Below are positions 1-10,257 of a stretch of DNA of 64,000 bases, in pieces; positions within the stretch are counted from its first letter, which is position 1; each line of letters begins with the position of its first letter. The position numbers were made by a program, and so were the translations under genes. Origin of the DNA: Streptococcus sp. M334 (lineage in GTDB: Bacteria; Bacillota; Bacilli; Lactobacillales; Streptococcaceae); the NCBI RefSeq assembly GCF_000187745.1, contig NZ_GL732486.1:611429-675428 (forward strand). The letters are read 5' to 3'. The notes under the pieces were generated by a model. That model ran no database searches. It saw only the letters and a list, made by a program, of their open reading frames with translations, and was not told the origin of the DNA.

Positions 1-2016
1 CGCATTTGGTGTTGTTTCTTTGGCTGGTAAGTTTGCTCTTGACGCTGTACTTGCATCACTGTTTCCATGTTTAGCAGTTGCGCTGACTTGTGTTCCTGCA
101 CTTGCTGTATTGTGTGCTACAGTGATTACTCCGCTTGTTGGATCTACACTTACTCCTTCTTTAGCTGGTGTTAGACTCCATGTTGAGCCAGTTTTCGTTG
201 CGACCACTGTTGAGTTTCCTACTGTAACTTCTACTCGGTCTGCATCTGCACTTGGCGTTACGGTTACTCGTGCATTTGCTTCGTCACTTGCTACTGTTGG
301 TGCTCCTGGTGTTGCTGTTTTAGGTGCTTTAGGAATTACCACAGCATCACTCATATCCGATGTGGCTTCTCTTGTTGTAAAAGTATTTCCATATGCATCT
401 CTAGGAGGTATACCACCCTGTGCAATATTTTTAACGGTAATTCGATCATTTTCTCTCAGTGCATTAGTTGGTGTCCACGTTGCCTGTCCATTTGCTGCAT
501 TTACTACAGTTTGCTTTTGTCCATTAAGATAAAATTCTACTTTACTTATAGATGTATTCGCAACTGTTGCTGTAACAACTGGCCTTTTCCCTTCTGCATT
601 CACTAAATCAGCAACACTTACAGTTGGTTTTTTAGGTTTTACAGTTATTGGCACATTTAATGTTGCCATTTGAGCATTATTCCTTTTATTATTTAGTACG
701 TGAATATGCAAATCGTAAGTTCCAATCATATCATTCGGAATTTGTCCTACCAATTTTATATTAGTCCCACCATCATACGGTCCAATACCATCTTGCTGTC
801 TTCTTGTATATTCAGTTCTTGGTCCAGTATTTGGGGTTGTAGTAATATATACATCTTTAGTACTAATGACTTTCGTATCGTATTTTACTTTGATAATAAC
901 CTTCTTACCATATCCTAATTCTTCGCCAGCAACTAAACTCGATAAATCAGCACCTACTGTTTCATAAGTGAAATTTGTATTATTTGGTGCAGCTCGTAGT
1001 CCACTACCTTCAGGTAAAGTAGTCCCATTCAAGATATGATTATGTCCTGCGATATTCCTATCATTTGGCTCAGTATTTTCGGCTTTCTTCCCTACTGTTT
1101 CTTTACCATTTGTTGTATCTAGTTTAGGAGTGTTTTCCTCTAGTGGTTTATGAGTCATTTTCACACGTCTTAAACTACTGTTTTTGTAATTAACTAACTC
1201 TTTATATACCGAATTAACTTCCTCTTGATTTTTAGCAATTGTTAATACTTCTTTAGCTTTTGCAACTTTTTCTTTTAATCCCTTTACTGAATCCTCAGTG
1301 TATTTTTCTGGATCTAATTTGTCAATTTCTTTTAAAAGCGTTTCCAATTTGGTTTTATTAGTGAACACTTCCTCGACTTTGTCATCTTTTACAGATTTTT
1401 TGATTTCTGCAGTCTGATTAACAAGTGTCACAGCATTCTCTGATACTTCAAACTCTTTTTTATCTTGAACTTTAGAACCAGATCCATCTTCCTTGTTAGA
1501 AGCTTTATCTTCAGTCTTAGACTTAAGTAGACGCACTTGCTCTGTAAGAAATTGAACTCGACTTACTTGACTTGCAATCGCTTCCTCAGAAATATTTTCT
1601 CCATTAAGTAAACGGTTATTTTCATCGGTTAATTGAATAAGTTGATTAGATAAACTTACTAAACTTTCCTCGTCTACTTTTGCAATCGCAGCTTGAAGTT
1701 CACTAATAGCCTGAACGAGAGGAGACTTATCCACTAGCTTCTGAGCAACTGGTGTTTTATCACCCACTACTTCCTCTTTTGATTTCTCTATAGGATTCTC
1801 TTTAGGTGGAACTCCTTCTGTCAGTTCCGTAACACCAACATTTACCTTTTCAGTATTCGCCGTAACAGGTGATACAGGTAAAGCATCTGCCTTAACCGCA
1901 CCATTTGCAAAAAACATTAATGCTGCTACGGCAACACTTGCAGCACCAAAATGGTACTTACGAATAGAATAACGGAATACCTTTTCTCCGTTCACTTCTC
2001 GATTTGATTTTGTCAT
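1..2016 (-). CDS. YSIRK-type cell-surface protein, C-terminus outside window
   Basis: An open frame of 672 codons starts with ATG at 2016 and is still open at base 1, so the C-terminal part and any LPXTG anchor are not visible. The N-terminus carries a YSIRK-G/S export signal (YSIRKYHFGAASVAVAA, about residues 16-32) with cleavage expected near AxA about residue 44. Residues ~60-290 are Lys/Glu-rich, helical and probably coiled coil. They are followed by beta-rich modules, including an Ig-like module ending in PTVASDEANARVTVTPSAD and DPTSGVITVAHN, typical of stalk repeats of large streptococcal adhesins. The RBS AGAGGCG lies upstream of the ATG. YSIRK proteins are normally exported at the septum and sortase-anchored. 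The ligand is unknown; adhesin is inference. Family call is confident, specific identity is not. Confidence 0.85.
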   Translation of the reverse strand, partial: MTKSNREVNGEKVFRYSIRKYHFGAASVAVAALMFFANGAVKADALPVSPVTANTEKVNVGVTELTEGVPPKENPIEKSKEEVVGDKTPVAQKLVDKSPLVQAISELQAAIAKVDEESLVSLSNQLIQLTDENNRLLNGENISEEAIASQVSRVQFLTEQVRLLKSKTEDKASNKEDGSGSKVQDKKEFEVSENAVTLVNQTAEIKKSVKDDKVEEVFTNKTKLETLLKEIDKLDPEKYTEDSVKGLKEKVAKAKEVLTIAKNQEEVNSVYKELVNYKNSSLRRVKMTHKPLEENTPKLDTTNGKETVGKKAENTEPNDRNIAGHNHILNGTTLPEGSGLRAAPNNTNFTYETVGADLSSLVAGEELGYGKKVIIKVKYDTKVISTKDVYITTTPNTGPRTEYTRRQQDGIGPYDGGTNIKLVGQIPNDMIGTYDLHIHVLNNKRNNAQMATLNVPITVKPKKPTVSVADLVNAEGKRPVVTATVANTSISKVEFYLNGQKQTVVNAANGQATWTPTNALRENDRITVKNIAQGGIPPRDAYGNTFTTREATSDMSDAVVIPKAPKTATPGAPTVASDEANARVTVTPSADADRVEVTVGNSTVVATKTGSTWSLTPAKEGVSVDPTSGVITVAHNTASAGTQVSATAKHGNSDASTASRANLPAKETTPNA

Positions 2017-2332
2017 CTAATCGCCTCTCTCTTATTTTTATTTTTGAGGTACTAAAAAATACCCCCCCTTAAATATTTTAGTAATTTAAGGAAAGGATAT
2101 GCTTTTTTAATTTTGGGTACCACACTGTTTTAAAAACATAGTACACTTTCTATTTTACATCTTTCTTAGAAAAATTAACAGTATAACCCATATATTTTTT
2201 CTAATTTAGCATTTAATTTTAGCAAGTATATATACTTTTTTCCTAATCTTCTATTACTATTAGACAGGAGACACAACAAGACCTCCACTATATCGAGGAG
2301 GCCTTGGATAAACTTGGTTATTTAGTAAAAGA
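2017..2332. other. Intergenic stretch upstream of the surface-protein gene
   Basis: This 316-base AT-rich stretch must hold the promoter of the surface-protein gene, which is read leftward, but no convincing -35/-10 pair stands out. A run of seven C (G on the coding strand) lies at 2062-2068, about 46-52 bases before the start codon. At the right end, bases 2262-2335 on the plus strand read as 24 codons ending in a stop (QETQQDLHYIEEALDKLGYL...), which looks like the tail of a lost gene but has no start or RBS. No RNA gene or repeat is recognised. Confidence 0.4.
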
Positions 2333-2800
2333 CTAGAAGATTTTCTTTTCCCAATCGTCTTCTGTACGGCGAGGGTAGAAAAATTCAGACTTGTCAGGAG
2401 CTTCCATCATCTCCATCAAGGGTAACATATCATAGGCCAGTTCCAAGCTTGGAATCTGGTCTTTTTGCACCCAAGAAACTTCTCCTTCTTCTGAAGAGCG
2501 AAGGGTACCAGAGAACTCAGTTGCCTTATAACAAACGACAATATAGCGGCCACCTGTATCTAGTGGCCAATTTTTAATGCCGACAAGTTGAGGATTTTGG
2601 ATAGTCAACCCTGTTTCTTCATAGATTTCACGAATGACAGACTCTGCGAAAGACTCGCCATTTTCTACATGGCCTCCTGGAAAGGCATAACCAGACCAGC
2701 GATTAGTTTCAGGAGAGCGATACTGCATTACCACGCGCTGGGTTTCGAGGTCTTCTATTAGACAAATATTTGTTAAAATCGTTAATTGTGCTCGAGACAT
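2333..2800 (-). CDS. mutX: Nudix hydrolase, MutX-like 8-oxo-dGTP pyrophosphatase
   Basis: This 155-residue protein belongs to the Nudix family. The Nudix box is intact (GGHVENGESFAESVIREIYEE then TGL, matching G-x5-E-x7-REUxEExGU). Near-identity to the pneumococcal MutX sequence as I recall it points to hydrolysis of 8-oxo-dGTP, which prevents A:T to C:G transversions. I prefer the ATG at 2800: an upstream in-frame GTG at 2812 sits only about 3 bases after the purine-rich GAAA, whereas the ATG has a weak RBS-like GAAAGTGAG at normal distance. It lies 71 bases after the GNAT gene on the same strand and may be the last gene of the uvrB-led group. Confidence 0.88.
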   Translation of the reverse strand: MSRAQLTILTNICLIEDLETQRVVMQYRSPETNRWSGYAFPGGHVENGESFAESVIREIYEETGLTIQNPQLVGIKNWPLDTGGRYIVVCYKATEFSGTLRSSEEGEVSWVQKDQIPSLELAYDMLPLMEMMEAPDKSEFFYPRRTEDDWEKKIF

Positions 2801-2871
2801 AAATTTACTCACTTTCTAATTTATTACATTTTCAGACTTGTACCAGTACCATTAGTTTCTACTTTTTAAAA

Positions 2872-3360
2872 TTATTTAGAATAGAATACCATTCGTTTTT
2901 CCTTTATCGGCTTTCCAAGTTCAAGTATTTTTTCTTGGTCATCAAAAGTAAAACCCATTTTTTGATAGAAAGCAATGGCGCGCTTATTATCATTCAATAC
3001 CCATAAAAAAATTTCAGAAAAATGATCAAGAGCAATCAAAGCTGCTTTCATTAACTTTTGTGCGATTCCTTTTCCACAATAGTCTTTTAAAACATATAAG
3101 GCAATAATTTCACCAGCTTGAATAATCTCATCACGAAAGCTGCCATAACTGATGAAACCAACTACCTTCATACCATCCATCGCAATCAATGTATTTTCTG
3201 GATACTTTTGACTAAAGAGTCGACATCTCTCTAATGTCATTGTCTCCTGAAATTCTGCAGGCAAAAGGTCGTCATAAGCCTCTCTCCACGTTTGCCAGTG
3301 AGCAAGGGATTTGCCTTCTATCTCTTCAGGAGTTTCCATTGATTTGATAATAACCGTCAT
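2872..3360 (-). CDS. GNAT-family N-acetyltransferase
   Basis: This 162-residue protein has the acetyl-CoA binding motif of the GNAT fold (motif A around GKGIAQKLMKAAL, residues ~96-108) and the C-terminal motif B (NDNKRAIAFYQKMGF, ~123-137) typical of small-molecule or N-terminal acetyltransferases. The substrate cannot be told from sequence. It lies 14 bases after the quinone reductase gene and probably shares its transcript. Family confident, function unassigned. Confidence 0.85.
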   Translation of the reverse strand: MTVIIKSMETPEEIEGKSLAHWQTWREAYDDLLPAEFQETMTLERCRLFSQKYPENTLIAMDGMKVVGFISYGSFRDEIIQAGEIIALYVLKDYCGKGIAQKLMKAALIALDHFSEIFLWVLNDNKRAIAFYQKMGFTFDDQEKILELGKPIKEKRMVFYSK

Positions 3361-3374
3361 TTATTTTCTTCTCC

Positions 3375-4001
3375 TTAATCCAACATCCTGACTTCCTTTG
3401 CTACTTTGTGTAGAAATTTTTGTCTTGTTGAACTTGTATTTACTTCACGGCCTAACTCTCCCAAGATTGAAACCCTCTTTGTTTTTATGCCACAGTGATT
3501 CAATACAGCATTCTTTAATACTGATATTCCATAACTGTCTGGAATGTTAATCGGACCTGAAAATACTTTGTACCACCAAGTTGGTGCCATAGAAGTTGCA
3601 TAGATACTAGCTGTTTTTCCTTTTAGTAACTTTTTGAACTGTTTACCTCTCAAGTAGTTTAAAATAAAGCTTCCTCGATTATTTGCAGAGTATGCAATGC
3701 CTGGCGTAAACACACGATCAATCCACCCCTTCAATAGACTAGGCATACTACTCCACCAAATAGGATAAACAAAAATGAAATGATCTGCCCACTGAATTAA
3801 TTCTTGAGAGCGTAGAATAAACGGATCGTCCTCCATCCTTTGTCGATAACCATAACGTAAAACAGGATCAAACTCTTCCTCATTAAGATTAATCACTTCA
3901 AGTTCATGTCTCTTTGAGTCTATACTTTCTACAATCGTTTGAAAAATTGCTTGACAGTAGCTTTCTTTATCAGGATGTCCATTGATAACTAAAATATTCA
4001 T
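3375..4001 (-). CDS. NAD(P)H dehydrogenase (quinone), flavodoxin-like fold
   Basis: This 208-residue protein begins with the phosphate-binding loop of flavodoxin-like quinone reductases (MNILVINGHPDKESYCQA). It has the family signature around residues 72-95 (WADHFIFVYPIWWSSMPSLL then KGWIDRVF). These enzymes use FMN or FAD and NAD(P)H for two-electron reduction of quinones. It follows uvrB by 9 bases, suggesting co-transcription, but no functional link with repair is evident. Substrate unknown. Confidence 0.85.
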   Translation of the reverse strand: MNILVINGHPDKESYCQAIFQTIVESIDSKRHELEVINLNEEEFDPVLRYGYRQRMEDDPFILRSQELIQWADHFIFVYPIWWSSMPSLLKGWIDRVFTPGIAYSANNRGSFILNYLRGKQFKKLLKGKTASIYATSMAPTWWYKVFSGPINIPDSYGISVLKNAVLNHCGIKTKRVSILGELGREVNTSSTRQKFLHKVAKEVRMLD

Positions 4002-4010
4002 AAAATTTCC

Positions 4011-5999
4011 TTAATCCAACGCCTTGACTTCCAACATCATATCCCGAATCTGAGCTGCTAGTTCAAAGTCAAGCACTTCGACTGCTTCTTGCATTTGTTT
4101 TTCGAGTTTCTTAACAAGTTCTTTGCGCTCTTGTTTATTGAGACTGTTGATGTCAACTTCCTTGTCCTCTTCCTTAGCAACTGCCTTGGTCACAGCAATC
4201 AGGTCACGGATTTCTTTCTTAATAGTTTGTGGAACGATACCATGCTCTTCATTATAGGCCATCTGGATTTTCCGACGGCGGGCAGTTTCATCGATGGCAC
4301 GTTGCATAGACTGGGTAACGGTGTCCGCATACATGATGACATGCCCTTCACTGTTACGGGCGGCACGTCCAATGGTCTGGATGAGTCCACGTTCGTTACG
4401 AAGAAAGCCTTCCTTGTCAGCATCAAGAATGGCTACGAGACTCACTTCGGGAACGTCAATCCCTTCACGGAGCAGGTTGATTCCGACCAAGACATCAAAG
4501 ACACCCAAGCGCAGGTCACGAATTATCTCCGTCCGCTCCAAGGTCTTGATATCCGAGTGCATGTACTTGACCTTGATGCCCATTTCCTTGAAGTAGTCGG
4601 TTAAGTCCTCTGCCATTTTCTTGGTCAAAGTGGTGATAAAGGTTCGTTCATTCTTTTCAACACGGGCATTGATTTCACCTAAGAGGTCATCAATCTGTCC
4701 CATAGTCGGACGGACTTCCACTTCAGGATCCAAGAGTCCTGTTGGACGAATGATTTGCTCAATCACTGTCTCGGTCTGTTCATTTTCATAGTCACCTGGT
4801 GTTGCTGAAACGTAAACAATCTGATGCACATGACTTTCAAACTCTTCACGACGGAGAGGACGATTGTCCAAAGCAGACGGCAAACGGAAACCGTAATTTA
4901 CTAACATTTCCTTACGCGAACGGTCTCCATTGTACATACCCTTGATCTGTCCCATGGTCATGTGACTTTCATCAATCATAATCAAGAAATCATCTGGGAA
5001 GAAGTCGAGAAGCGTATAAGGAGGCTCTCCTTCGCTACGTCCATCCATGTGGCGTGAATAGTTCTCAACCCCGTTGGTATAGCCCATCTCGCGCAGCATT
5101 TCGATATCATACTCTGTCCGCTGTTTCAAGCGCTGGGCTTCAAGTAGTTTTCCTTCCTTTTCAAAGATAGCTAACTGCTCCTCTAACTCTGCTTGAATTT
5201 TAGCAATGGCAACTTCCATATGGTCGTCATTGGTCACAAAGTGAGTGGCTGGGAAAATCGCCAAATGATCCACTTCTCCCAATACCTGACCTGTCAAAGC
5301 CTCAACTTCACGGATACGGTCAATCTCGTCTCCAAAAAATTCTACTCGAAAGGCGTGTTCATCACGGGAGGCTGGGAAAATCTCCACCACATCCCCACGT
5401 ACACGAAATCTTCCCCGTTGGAAATCAATATCATTGCGCTCAAACTGGATATCCACCAATTCATTCAAGAGTTTATCACGAGAAATTTCAAGACCTGGAC
5501 GGAGACTAACGACACTATCAGCGTATTCCTTGGGCGAACCCAGACCATAGATACAAGAAACGGAAGCTACGACGATAACATCATTACGCTCCAAAAGGGC
5601 CGAAGTCGCTGAGTGGCGGAGTTTGTCAATCTCGTCATTGACAGAACTATCCTTCTCAATGTAGGTATCACTAGAAGGGACATAAGCTTCTGGCTGGTAA
5701 TAATCATAGTAAGACACAAAGTACTCAACGGCATTTTCAGGGAAAAATTCCTTAAATTCTCCATAAAGCTGACCAGCAAGCGTCTTATTATGGGCAATGA
5801 CCAGAGTGGGTTTATTAACTTTGGAAATGACCTGACTCATGGTATAGGTCTTCCCTGTTCCAGTCGCCCCCATCAGAATCTGAGCTTTTTCTCCACCCTC
5901 GATATTATCAACCAACTGCTCGATAGCTTGGGGTTGATCTCCTGAGGGTTGGTATTTTGATACTAGTTTAAATTGATTATCTGTAATACGGTTAATCAT
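4011..5999 (-). CDS. uvrB: Excinuclease ABC subunit B
   Basis: UvrB, 662 residues, full length. It is the DNA-damage verification helicase of nucleotide excision repair, loaded by UvrA and recruiting UvrC. Visible elements are Walker A GATGTGKT (~43-50), the DNA-clamping beta-hairpin [17 protein letters not shown] (~96-112), Walker B DESH (~342), the helicase motifs SATPGDYE and GRAARN, and the C-terminal UVR domain ([16 protein letters not shown]) that contacts UvrC. It heads a minus-strand group with the quinone reductase, GNAT and Nudix genes. Confidence 0.98.
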   Translation of the reverse strand: MINRITDNQFKLVSKYQPSGDQPQAIEQLVDNIEGGEKAQILMGATGTGKTYTMSQVISKVNKPTLVIAHNKTLAGQLYGEFKEFFPENAVEYFVSYYDYYQPEAYVPSSDTYIEKDSSVNDEIDKLRHSATSALLERNDVIVVASVSCIYGLGSPKEYADSVVSLRPGLEISRDKLLNELVDIQFERNDIDFQRGRFRVRGDVVEIFPASRDEHAFRVEFFGDEIDRIREVEALTGQVLGEVDHLAIFPATHFVTNDDHMEVAIAKIQAELEEQLAIFEKEGKLLEAQRLKQRTEYDIEMLREMGYTNGVENYSRHMDGRSEGEPPYTLLDFFPDDFLIMIDESHMTMGQIKGMYNGDRSRKEMLVNYGFRLPSALDNRPLRREEFESHVHQIVYVSATPGDYENEQTETVIEQIIRPTGLLDPEVEVRPTMGQIDDLLGEINARVEKNERTFITTLTKKMAEDLTDYFKEMGIKVKYMHSDIKTLERTEIIRDLRLGVFDVLVGINLLREGIDVPEVSLVAILDADKEGFLRNERGLIQTIGRAARNSEGHVIMYADTVTQSMQRAIDETARRRKIQMAYNEEHGIVPQTIKKEIRDLIAVTKAVAKEEDKEVDINSLNKQERKELVKKLEKQMQEAVEVLDFELAAQIRDMMLEVKALD

Positions 6000-6075
6000 A
6001 AGAATCCTCTCTCCATGTGCTATTCCTATTTTAGCATACTTGTATCATTTTCACGAAGAAAAGGACGGACCTAAG

Positions 6076-7029
6076 TCACATCCTTTCATTTTCTTTCTTC
6101 AATTGATAAGCGAGATAGACAATCAGCAGCAGCAAAATAATACTGGACACGATGGAACCCTCAATACCAAAAGATCCTCCTGATAACCAGCCTTGATCGC
6201 CTTGTGGTAAAAAGGTCATCAAAGACGTTCCTGATGGTTGACCACTAACTAAAATCCCAAAGAGATTTCCCTGAGCAAAATTCCAGGCTCCATGAATACC
6301 TGCAACACCCCAAACTGTATCAGTTTTGAGAAGGTAAAGAGACATGGCAACTCCGAATAGGAAGAGATTCACTAGAGATAGAGGTGTTAGACCAGAATTT
6401 CCCACATGAAGCAGGGTAAAGAACAGGCTAGATATAAGAATAGCCAGTTTTAGATTGGTTCTTGAGGCCAATTGAGGAAGGAGCCAAGCACGGGCTACCA
6501 CTTCTTCTGTTGTCCCCTGTAAAATCCAAAAAGGGATAGTAAAGACTACAAAGACAAGCGAGTAAAGATTCAAGTGAATGGATTCCAAACGATATTGCCC
6601 CAAGGCCACTAAACCTAACAAAGTAAGAAGAAAAAGTGCCAGACCTAGCCCAAATCCTTTAACAAGATTTCTGAGGAAATTTTCTCTATAAAATCCTAAA
6701 GTTCGAATAGGTCTTTTCTCAACTTTTTTAGTCCATCTGAACACAGTGTTGAGTATAAAACCAAACGCCAGTAAATCTAAAATTAAATGAAAGTCACTTG
6801 TTTTATCCATCAAGCTCTGCTGCAAAGTCTGCAAGTATGTAGCAAAAGCTTGACCAGCCTCTCCAAAATTTCTAGCAAGTCCGATAAGAGCTAACAAACT
6901 AATACCATATAAAGTAAAAGCCACAAACTCTCCTATAAAGACAAAAACAAAGGCTAACAAGGGGCTTGTGTAAATATTTAAACTCATTTTTGAAGCTTGG
7001 AAGTCTTCAAATATTCTTTTGTTCTTCAT
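6076..7029 (-). CDS. CPBP-family intramembrane metalloprotease (CAAX/Abi)
   Basis: A 317-residue membrane protein with about eight hydrophobic segments. The CPBP/Abi motifs are present in order: EEVVARAW (EExxxR, ~179-186), FFTLLH (FxxxH, ~209) and HGAWN (HxxxN, ~252), which carry the proposed metal-binding catalytic residues. Members process prenylated proteins, bacteriocin-related peptides or serve in immunity. No bacteriocin genes lie nearby, so the role is open. It stands alone between uvrB and the divergent glutamine transporter. Confidence 0.88.
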   Translation of the reverse strand: MKNKRIFEDFQASKMSLNIYTSPLLAFVFVFIGEFVAFTLYGISLLALIGLARNFGEAGQAFATYLQTLQQSLMDKTSDFHLILDLLAFGFILNTVFRWTKKVEKRPIRTLGFYRENFLRNLVKGFGLGLALFLLTLLGLVALGQYRLESIHLNLYSLVFVVFTIPFWILQGTTEEVVARAWLLPQLASRTNLKLAILISSLFFTLLHVGNSGLTPLSLVNLFLFGVAMSLYLLKTDTVWGVAGIHGAWNFAQGNLFGILVSGQPSGTSLMTFLPQGDQGWLSGGSFGIEGSIVSSIILLLLIVYLAYQLKKENERM

Positions 7030-7143
7030 ATCCCTGTCCTCTTTTCTTCTACTATATACTATTATTATAGCACTTTATGGTAGCAATTCAAGAAAGAAAA
7101 GAAAAAACGATGTTATATTTTCTGACACAAAAAATATAAAAAT

Positions 7144-7172
7144 TTGCCTTTTTTTACTTTTTCTGATATAAT
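7144..7172 (+). promoter_or_regulatory. Promoter of glnP-glnQ
   Basis: TTGCCT (7144-7149), a 17-base spacer and TATAAT (7167-7172) fit a sigma-70 type promoter 30 bases before the start codon. An RBS (AAGGAG) lies at 7189-7194. Confidence 0.7.
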
Positions 7173-7201
7173 GGGAAAATATTCGGAAAAGGAGACTAAA
7201 A

Positions 7202-9367
7202 ATGAAGAAAAAATTTCTAGCATTTTTGCTAATTTTATTCCCAATTTTCTCATTAGGTATTGCGAAAGCTGAAACAATTAAGATTGTATCTGATACCGCC
7301 TATGCACCTTTTGAGTTTAAAGATTCAGATCAAACTTATAAAGGAATTGATGTTGACATTATTAACAAAGTCGCTGAGATTAAAGGATGGAACATTCAGA
7401 TGTCCTATCCTGGATTTGATGCAGCGGTAAATGCGGTTCAAGCTGGTCAAGCTGACGCTATCATGGCAGGGATGACAAAGACGAAAGAACGTGAAAAAGT
7501 CTTCACCATGTCTGATACTTACTATGATACAAAAGTTGTCATTGCAACTACAAAGGCACACAAGATTAGTAAATATGACCAATTAACTGGCAAAACCGTT
7601 GGTGTTAAAAACGGAACTGCTGCTCAACGTTTTCTTGAAACAATCAAAGATAAATACGGCTTTACTATTAAAACATTTGACACTAGTGATTTGATGAACA
7701 ACAGCTTGAGTGCTGGTGCCATCGATGCCATGATGGATGACAAACCTGTTATCGAATATGCCATCAACCAAGGTCAAGACCTCCATATTGAAATGGATGG
7801 TGAAGCTGTAGGTAGTTTTGCTTTCGGTGTGAAAAAAGGAAGCAAATACGAGCACCTGGTTACTGAATTTAACCAAGCCTTGGCTAAAATGAAACAAGAT
7901 GGTAGTCTTGATAAAATCATCAAGAAATGGACTGCGTCATCATCTTCAGCAGTGCCAACTACAACTACTCTTGCAGGCTTAAAAGCCATTCCTGTTAAAG
8001 CTAAATACATCATTGCCAGCGATTCTTCTTTTGCACCTTTTGTTTTCCAAAATTCAAACAACCAATACACTGGTATTGATATGGAATTGATTAAGGCAAT
8101 CGCTAAGGACCAAGGTTTCGAAATTGAAATCACCAACCCTGGTTTTGATGCCGCTATCAGTGCTGTTCAAGCTGGACAAGCTGATGGTATCATTGCTGGT
8201 ATGTCTGTTACAGATGCTCGTAAGGCAACTTTTGACTTCTCAGAATCATACTACACTGCCAATACTATCCTTGGTGTCAAGGAATCAAGCACCATTGCTT
8301 CTTATGAAGATTTAAAAGGGAAGACGGTCGGTGTTAAAAACGGAACCGCTTCTCAAACCTTCCTAACAGAAAATCAAAGCAAATACGGCTACAAAATCAA
8401 AACCTTCGCTGATGGTTCTTCAATGTATGACAGTTTAAATACTGGAGCCATCGATGCGGTTATGGATGATGAACCTGTCCTCAAATATTCTATCAGCCAA
8501 GGTCAAAAATTGAAAACTCCAATCGCTGGAACTCCAATCGGTGAAACAGCCTTTGCCGTAAAAAAAGGAGCAAATCCAGAATTGATTGAAATGTTCAACA
8601 ACGGACTTGCAAACCTTAAAGCAAACGGGGAATTCCAAAAGATTCTTGATAAATACCTAGCTAGCGAATCTTCATCTGCTTCAACAAGCACTGTTGATGA
8701 GACAACTATCTGGGGCTTGCTCCAAAACAACTACAAACAACTCCTTAGCGGTCTTGGTATCACTCTTGCTCTAGCTCTTATCTCATTTGCTATTGCCATT
8801 GTCATTGGGATTATCTTCGGTATGTTTAGCGTTAGCCCATACAAATCTCTTCGTGTGATCTCTGAGATTTTCGTTGACGTTATCCGTGGTATTCCATTGA
8901 TGATTCTTGCAGCCTTTATCTTCTGGGGGATTCCAAACTTTATCGAATCCATCACAGGTCAACAAAGTCCAATTAACGACTTTGTAGCTGGTACTATTGC
9001 CCTCTCACTCAATGCAGCCGCTTATATCGCTGAAATCGTTCGTGGTGGTATTCAGGCCGTTCCAGTTGGCCAAATGGAAGCCAGCCGAAGCTTGGGTATC
9101 TCTTATGGAAAAACCATGCGTAAGATTATCTTGCCACAAGCAACTAAATTAATGTTGCCAAACTTTGTTAACCAATTCGTTATCGCTCTTAAAGATACAA
9201 CCATCGTATCTGCTATCGGTTTGGTTGAACTCTTCCAAACTGGTAAGATTATCATCGCCCGTAACTACCAAAGTTTCAAGATGTATGCAATCCTTGCTAT
9301 CTTCTATCTTGTAATTATCACACTTTTGACTAAACTAGCGAAACGCTTAGAAAAGAGGATTCGTTAA
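7202..9367 (+). CDS. glnP: Amino-acid ABC transporter, two substrate-binding domains fused to permease
   Basis: 721 residues. A signal peptide (residues 1-24, ending AKAE) precedes two tandem homologous type-3 solute-binding domains (about 25-255 and 262-490, each with a [11 protein letters not shown] or [11 protein letters not shown] opening and a [13 protein letters not shown] core). These join a membrane permease domain (~505-720) with five hydrophobic segments and the EAA loop ([11 protein letters not shown]). This is the architecture of lactococcal GlnPQ, which imports glutamine, glutamate and asparagine. The two binding domains differ, so they may bind different amino acids. Stop and glnQ start overlap by one base. 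Confidence 0.95.
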   Translation: MKKKFLAFLLILFPIFSLGIAKAETIKIVSDTAYAPFEFKDSDQTYKGIDVDIINKVAEIKGWNIQMSYPGFDAAVNAVQAGQADAIMAGMTKTKEREKVFTMSDTYYDTKVVIATTKAHKISKYDQLTGKTVGVKNGTAAQRFLETIKDKYGFTIKTFDTSDLMNNSLSAGAIDAMMDDKPVIEYAINQGQDLHIEMDGEAVGSFAFGVKKGSKYEHLVTEFNQALAKMKQDGSLDKIIKKWTASSSSAVPTTTTLAGLKAIPVKAKYIIASDSSFAPFVFQNSNNQYTGIDMELIKAIAKDQGFEIEITNPGFDAAISAVQAGQADGIIAGMSVTDARKATFDFSESYYTANTILGVKESSTIASYEDLKGKTVGVKNGTASQTFLTENQSKYGYKIKTFADGSSMYDSLNTGAIDAVMDDEPVLKYSISQGQKLKTPIAGTPIGETAFAVKKGANPELIEMFNNGLANLKANGEFQKILDKYLASESSSASTSTVDETTIWGLLQNNYKQLLSGLGITLALALISFAIAIVIGIIFGMFSVSPYKSLRVISEIFVDVIRGIPLMILAAFIFWGIPNFIESITGQQSPINDFVAGTIALSLNAAAYIAEIVRGGIQAVPVGQMEASRSLGISYGKTMRKIILPQATKLMLPNFVNQFVIALKDTTIVSAIGLVELFQTGKIIIARNYQSFKMYAILAIFYLVIITLLTKLAKRLEKRIR

Positions 9368-10107
9368 TGGCAAAACTAAAAATTGATGTAAATGATTTAC
9401 ACAAAAGCTACGGAAAAAATGAAGTTTTAAAAGGAATTACGACTAAGTTCTATGAAGGAGATGTTGTTTGTATCATTGGTCCTTCAGGTTCTGGTAAGTC
9501 AACCTTCCTCCGTAGCCTTAATCTTCTAGAAGAAGTCACTAGCGGTCACATCACTGTGAACGGTTATGACTTAACTGAAAAAACTACCAACGTTGACCAC
9601 GTCCGTGAAAATATCGGAATGGTGTTCCAACACTTCAACCTCTTCCCACACATGTCTGTATTGGACAACATTACTTTTGCTCCTATTGAGCACAAGTTGA
9701 TGACTAAAGAAGAAGCTGAGAAATTGGGAATGGAGTTGCTTGACAAGGTTGGGCTTGCAGATAAAGCTAATGCTAACCCAGATAGCCTATCAGGTGGTCA
9801 AAAACAACGTGTGGCTATCGCTCGTGGACTAGCAATGAATCCAGACATCATGCTCTTTGATGAACCAACTTCTGCCCTTGACCCTGAGATGGTCGGAGAC
9901 GTACTGAACGTTATGAAAGAATTGGCTGAGCAAGGCATGACCATGATTATCGTAACCCATGAGATGGGATTTGCCCGTCAGGTTGCCAACCGCGTTATCT
10001 TTACTGCAGACGGTGAGTTCCTAGAAGACGGAACACCTGACCAAATCTTTGATAACCCACAACACCCACGTCTGAAAGATTTCTTGGACAAGGTCTTAAA
10101 CGTCTAA
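9367..10107 (+). CDS. glnQ: Amino-acid ABC transporter ATP-binding protein
   Basis: This 246-residue ATPase powers the fused transporter just upstream. Walker [10 protein letters not shown] (~38-46), Q-loop (FQHFNLF), signature LSGGQKQR (~138-145), Walker B IMLFDEP followed by TSALDPE, and the switch His (VTHEMG) are all present, so it should be active. Translation is coupled to glnP by the one-base overlap. A terminator follows directly. Confidence 0.96.
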   Translation: MAKLKIDVNDLHKSYGKNEVLKGITTKFYEGDVVCIIGPSGSGKSTFLRSLNLLEEVTSGHITVNGYDLTEKTTNVDHVRENIGMVFQHFNLFPHMSVLDNITFAPIEHKLMTKEEAEKLGMELLDKVGLADKANANPDSLSGGQKQRVAIARGLAMNPDIMLFDEPTSALDPEMVGDVLNVMKELAEQGMTMIIVTHEMGFARQVANRVIFTADGEFLEDGTPDQIFDNPQHPRLKDFLDKVLNV

Positions 10108-10111
10108 ACTC

Positions 10112-10143
10112 AAACTGTAAGGATTTCCTTGCAGTTTTTTTCT
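10112..10143 (+). terminator. Terminator of glnPQ
   Basis: Arms AAACTGTAAGGA and TCCTTGCAGTTT form a 12-bp stem with a 2-base loop and one G-U pair, followed by a T run. It ends the glnPQ transcript before the zwf promoter. Confidence 0.85.
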
Positions 10144-10160
10144 ATCTCGTATTGGATTTT

Positions 10161-10188
10161 TTGATTTTTCGGAAAATTATGTTAGAAT
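10161..10188 (+). promoter_or_regulatory. Promoter of zwf
   Basis: TTGATT (10161-10166), a 16-base spacer and TAGAAT (10183-10188) preceded by TG (extended -10). It leaves a leader of about 65 bases before zwf. Confidence 0.6.
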
Positions 10189-10257
10189 TAAGTTTATGAA
10201 ATGAGATTTCCTCATACCTAGTAAGACTAGGAATAAAAATAGAAATTAGGTAGCTAG

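Noticed and set aside
20-532. 170-codon plus-strand frame rich in Val/Ala/Thr
   Set aside because: It is the antisense shadow of the repetitive beta modules of the YSIRK protein; no RBS.
2262-2335. Short plus-strand coding stretch before the Nudix gene
   Set aside because: No start codon or RBS and only about 24 codons; noted as a possible gene tail but not called.
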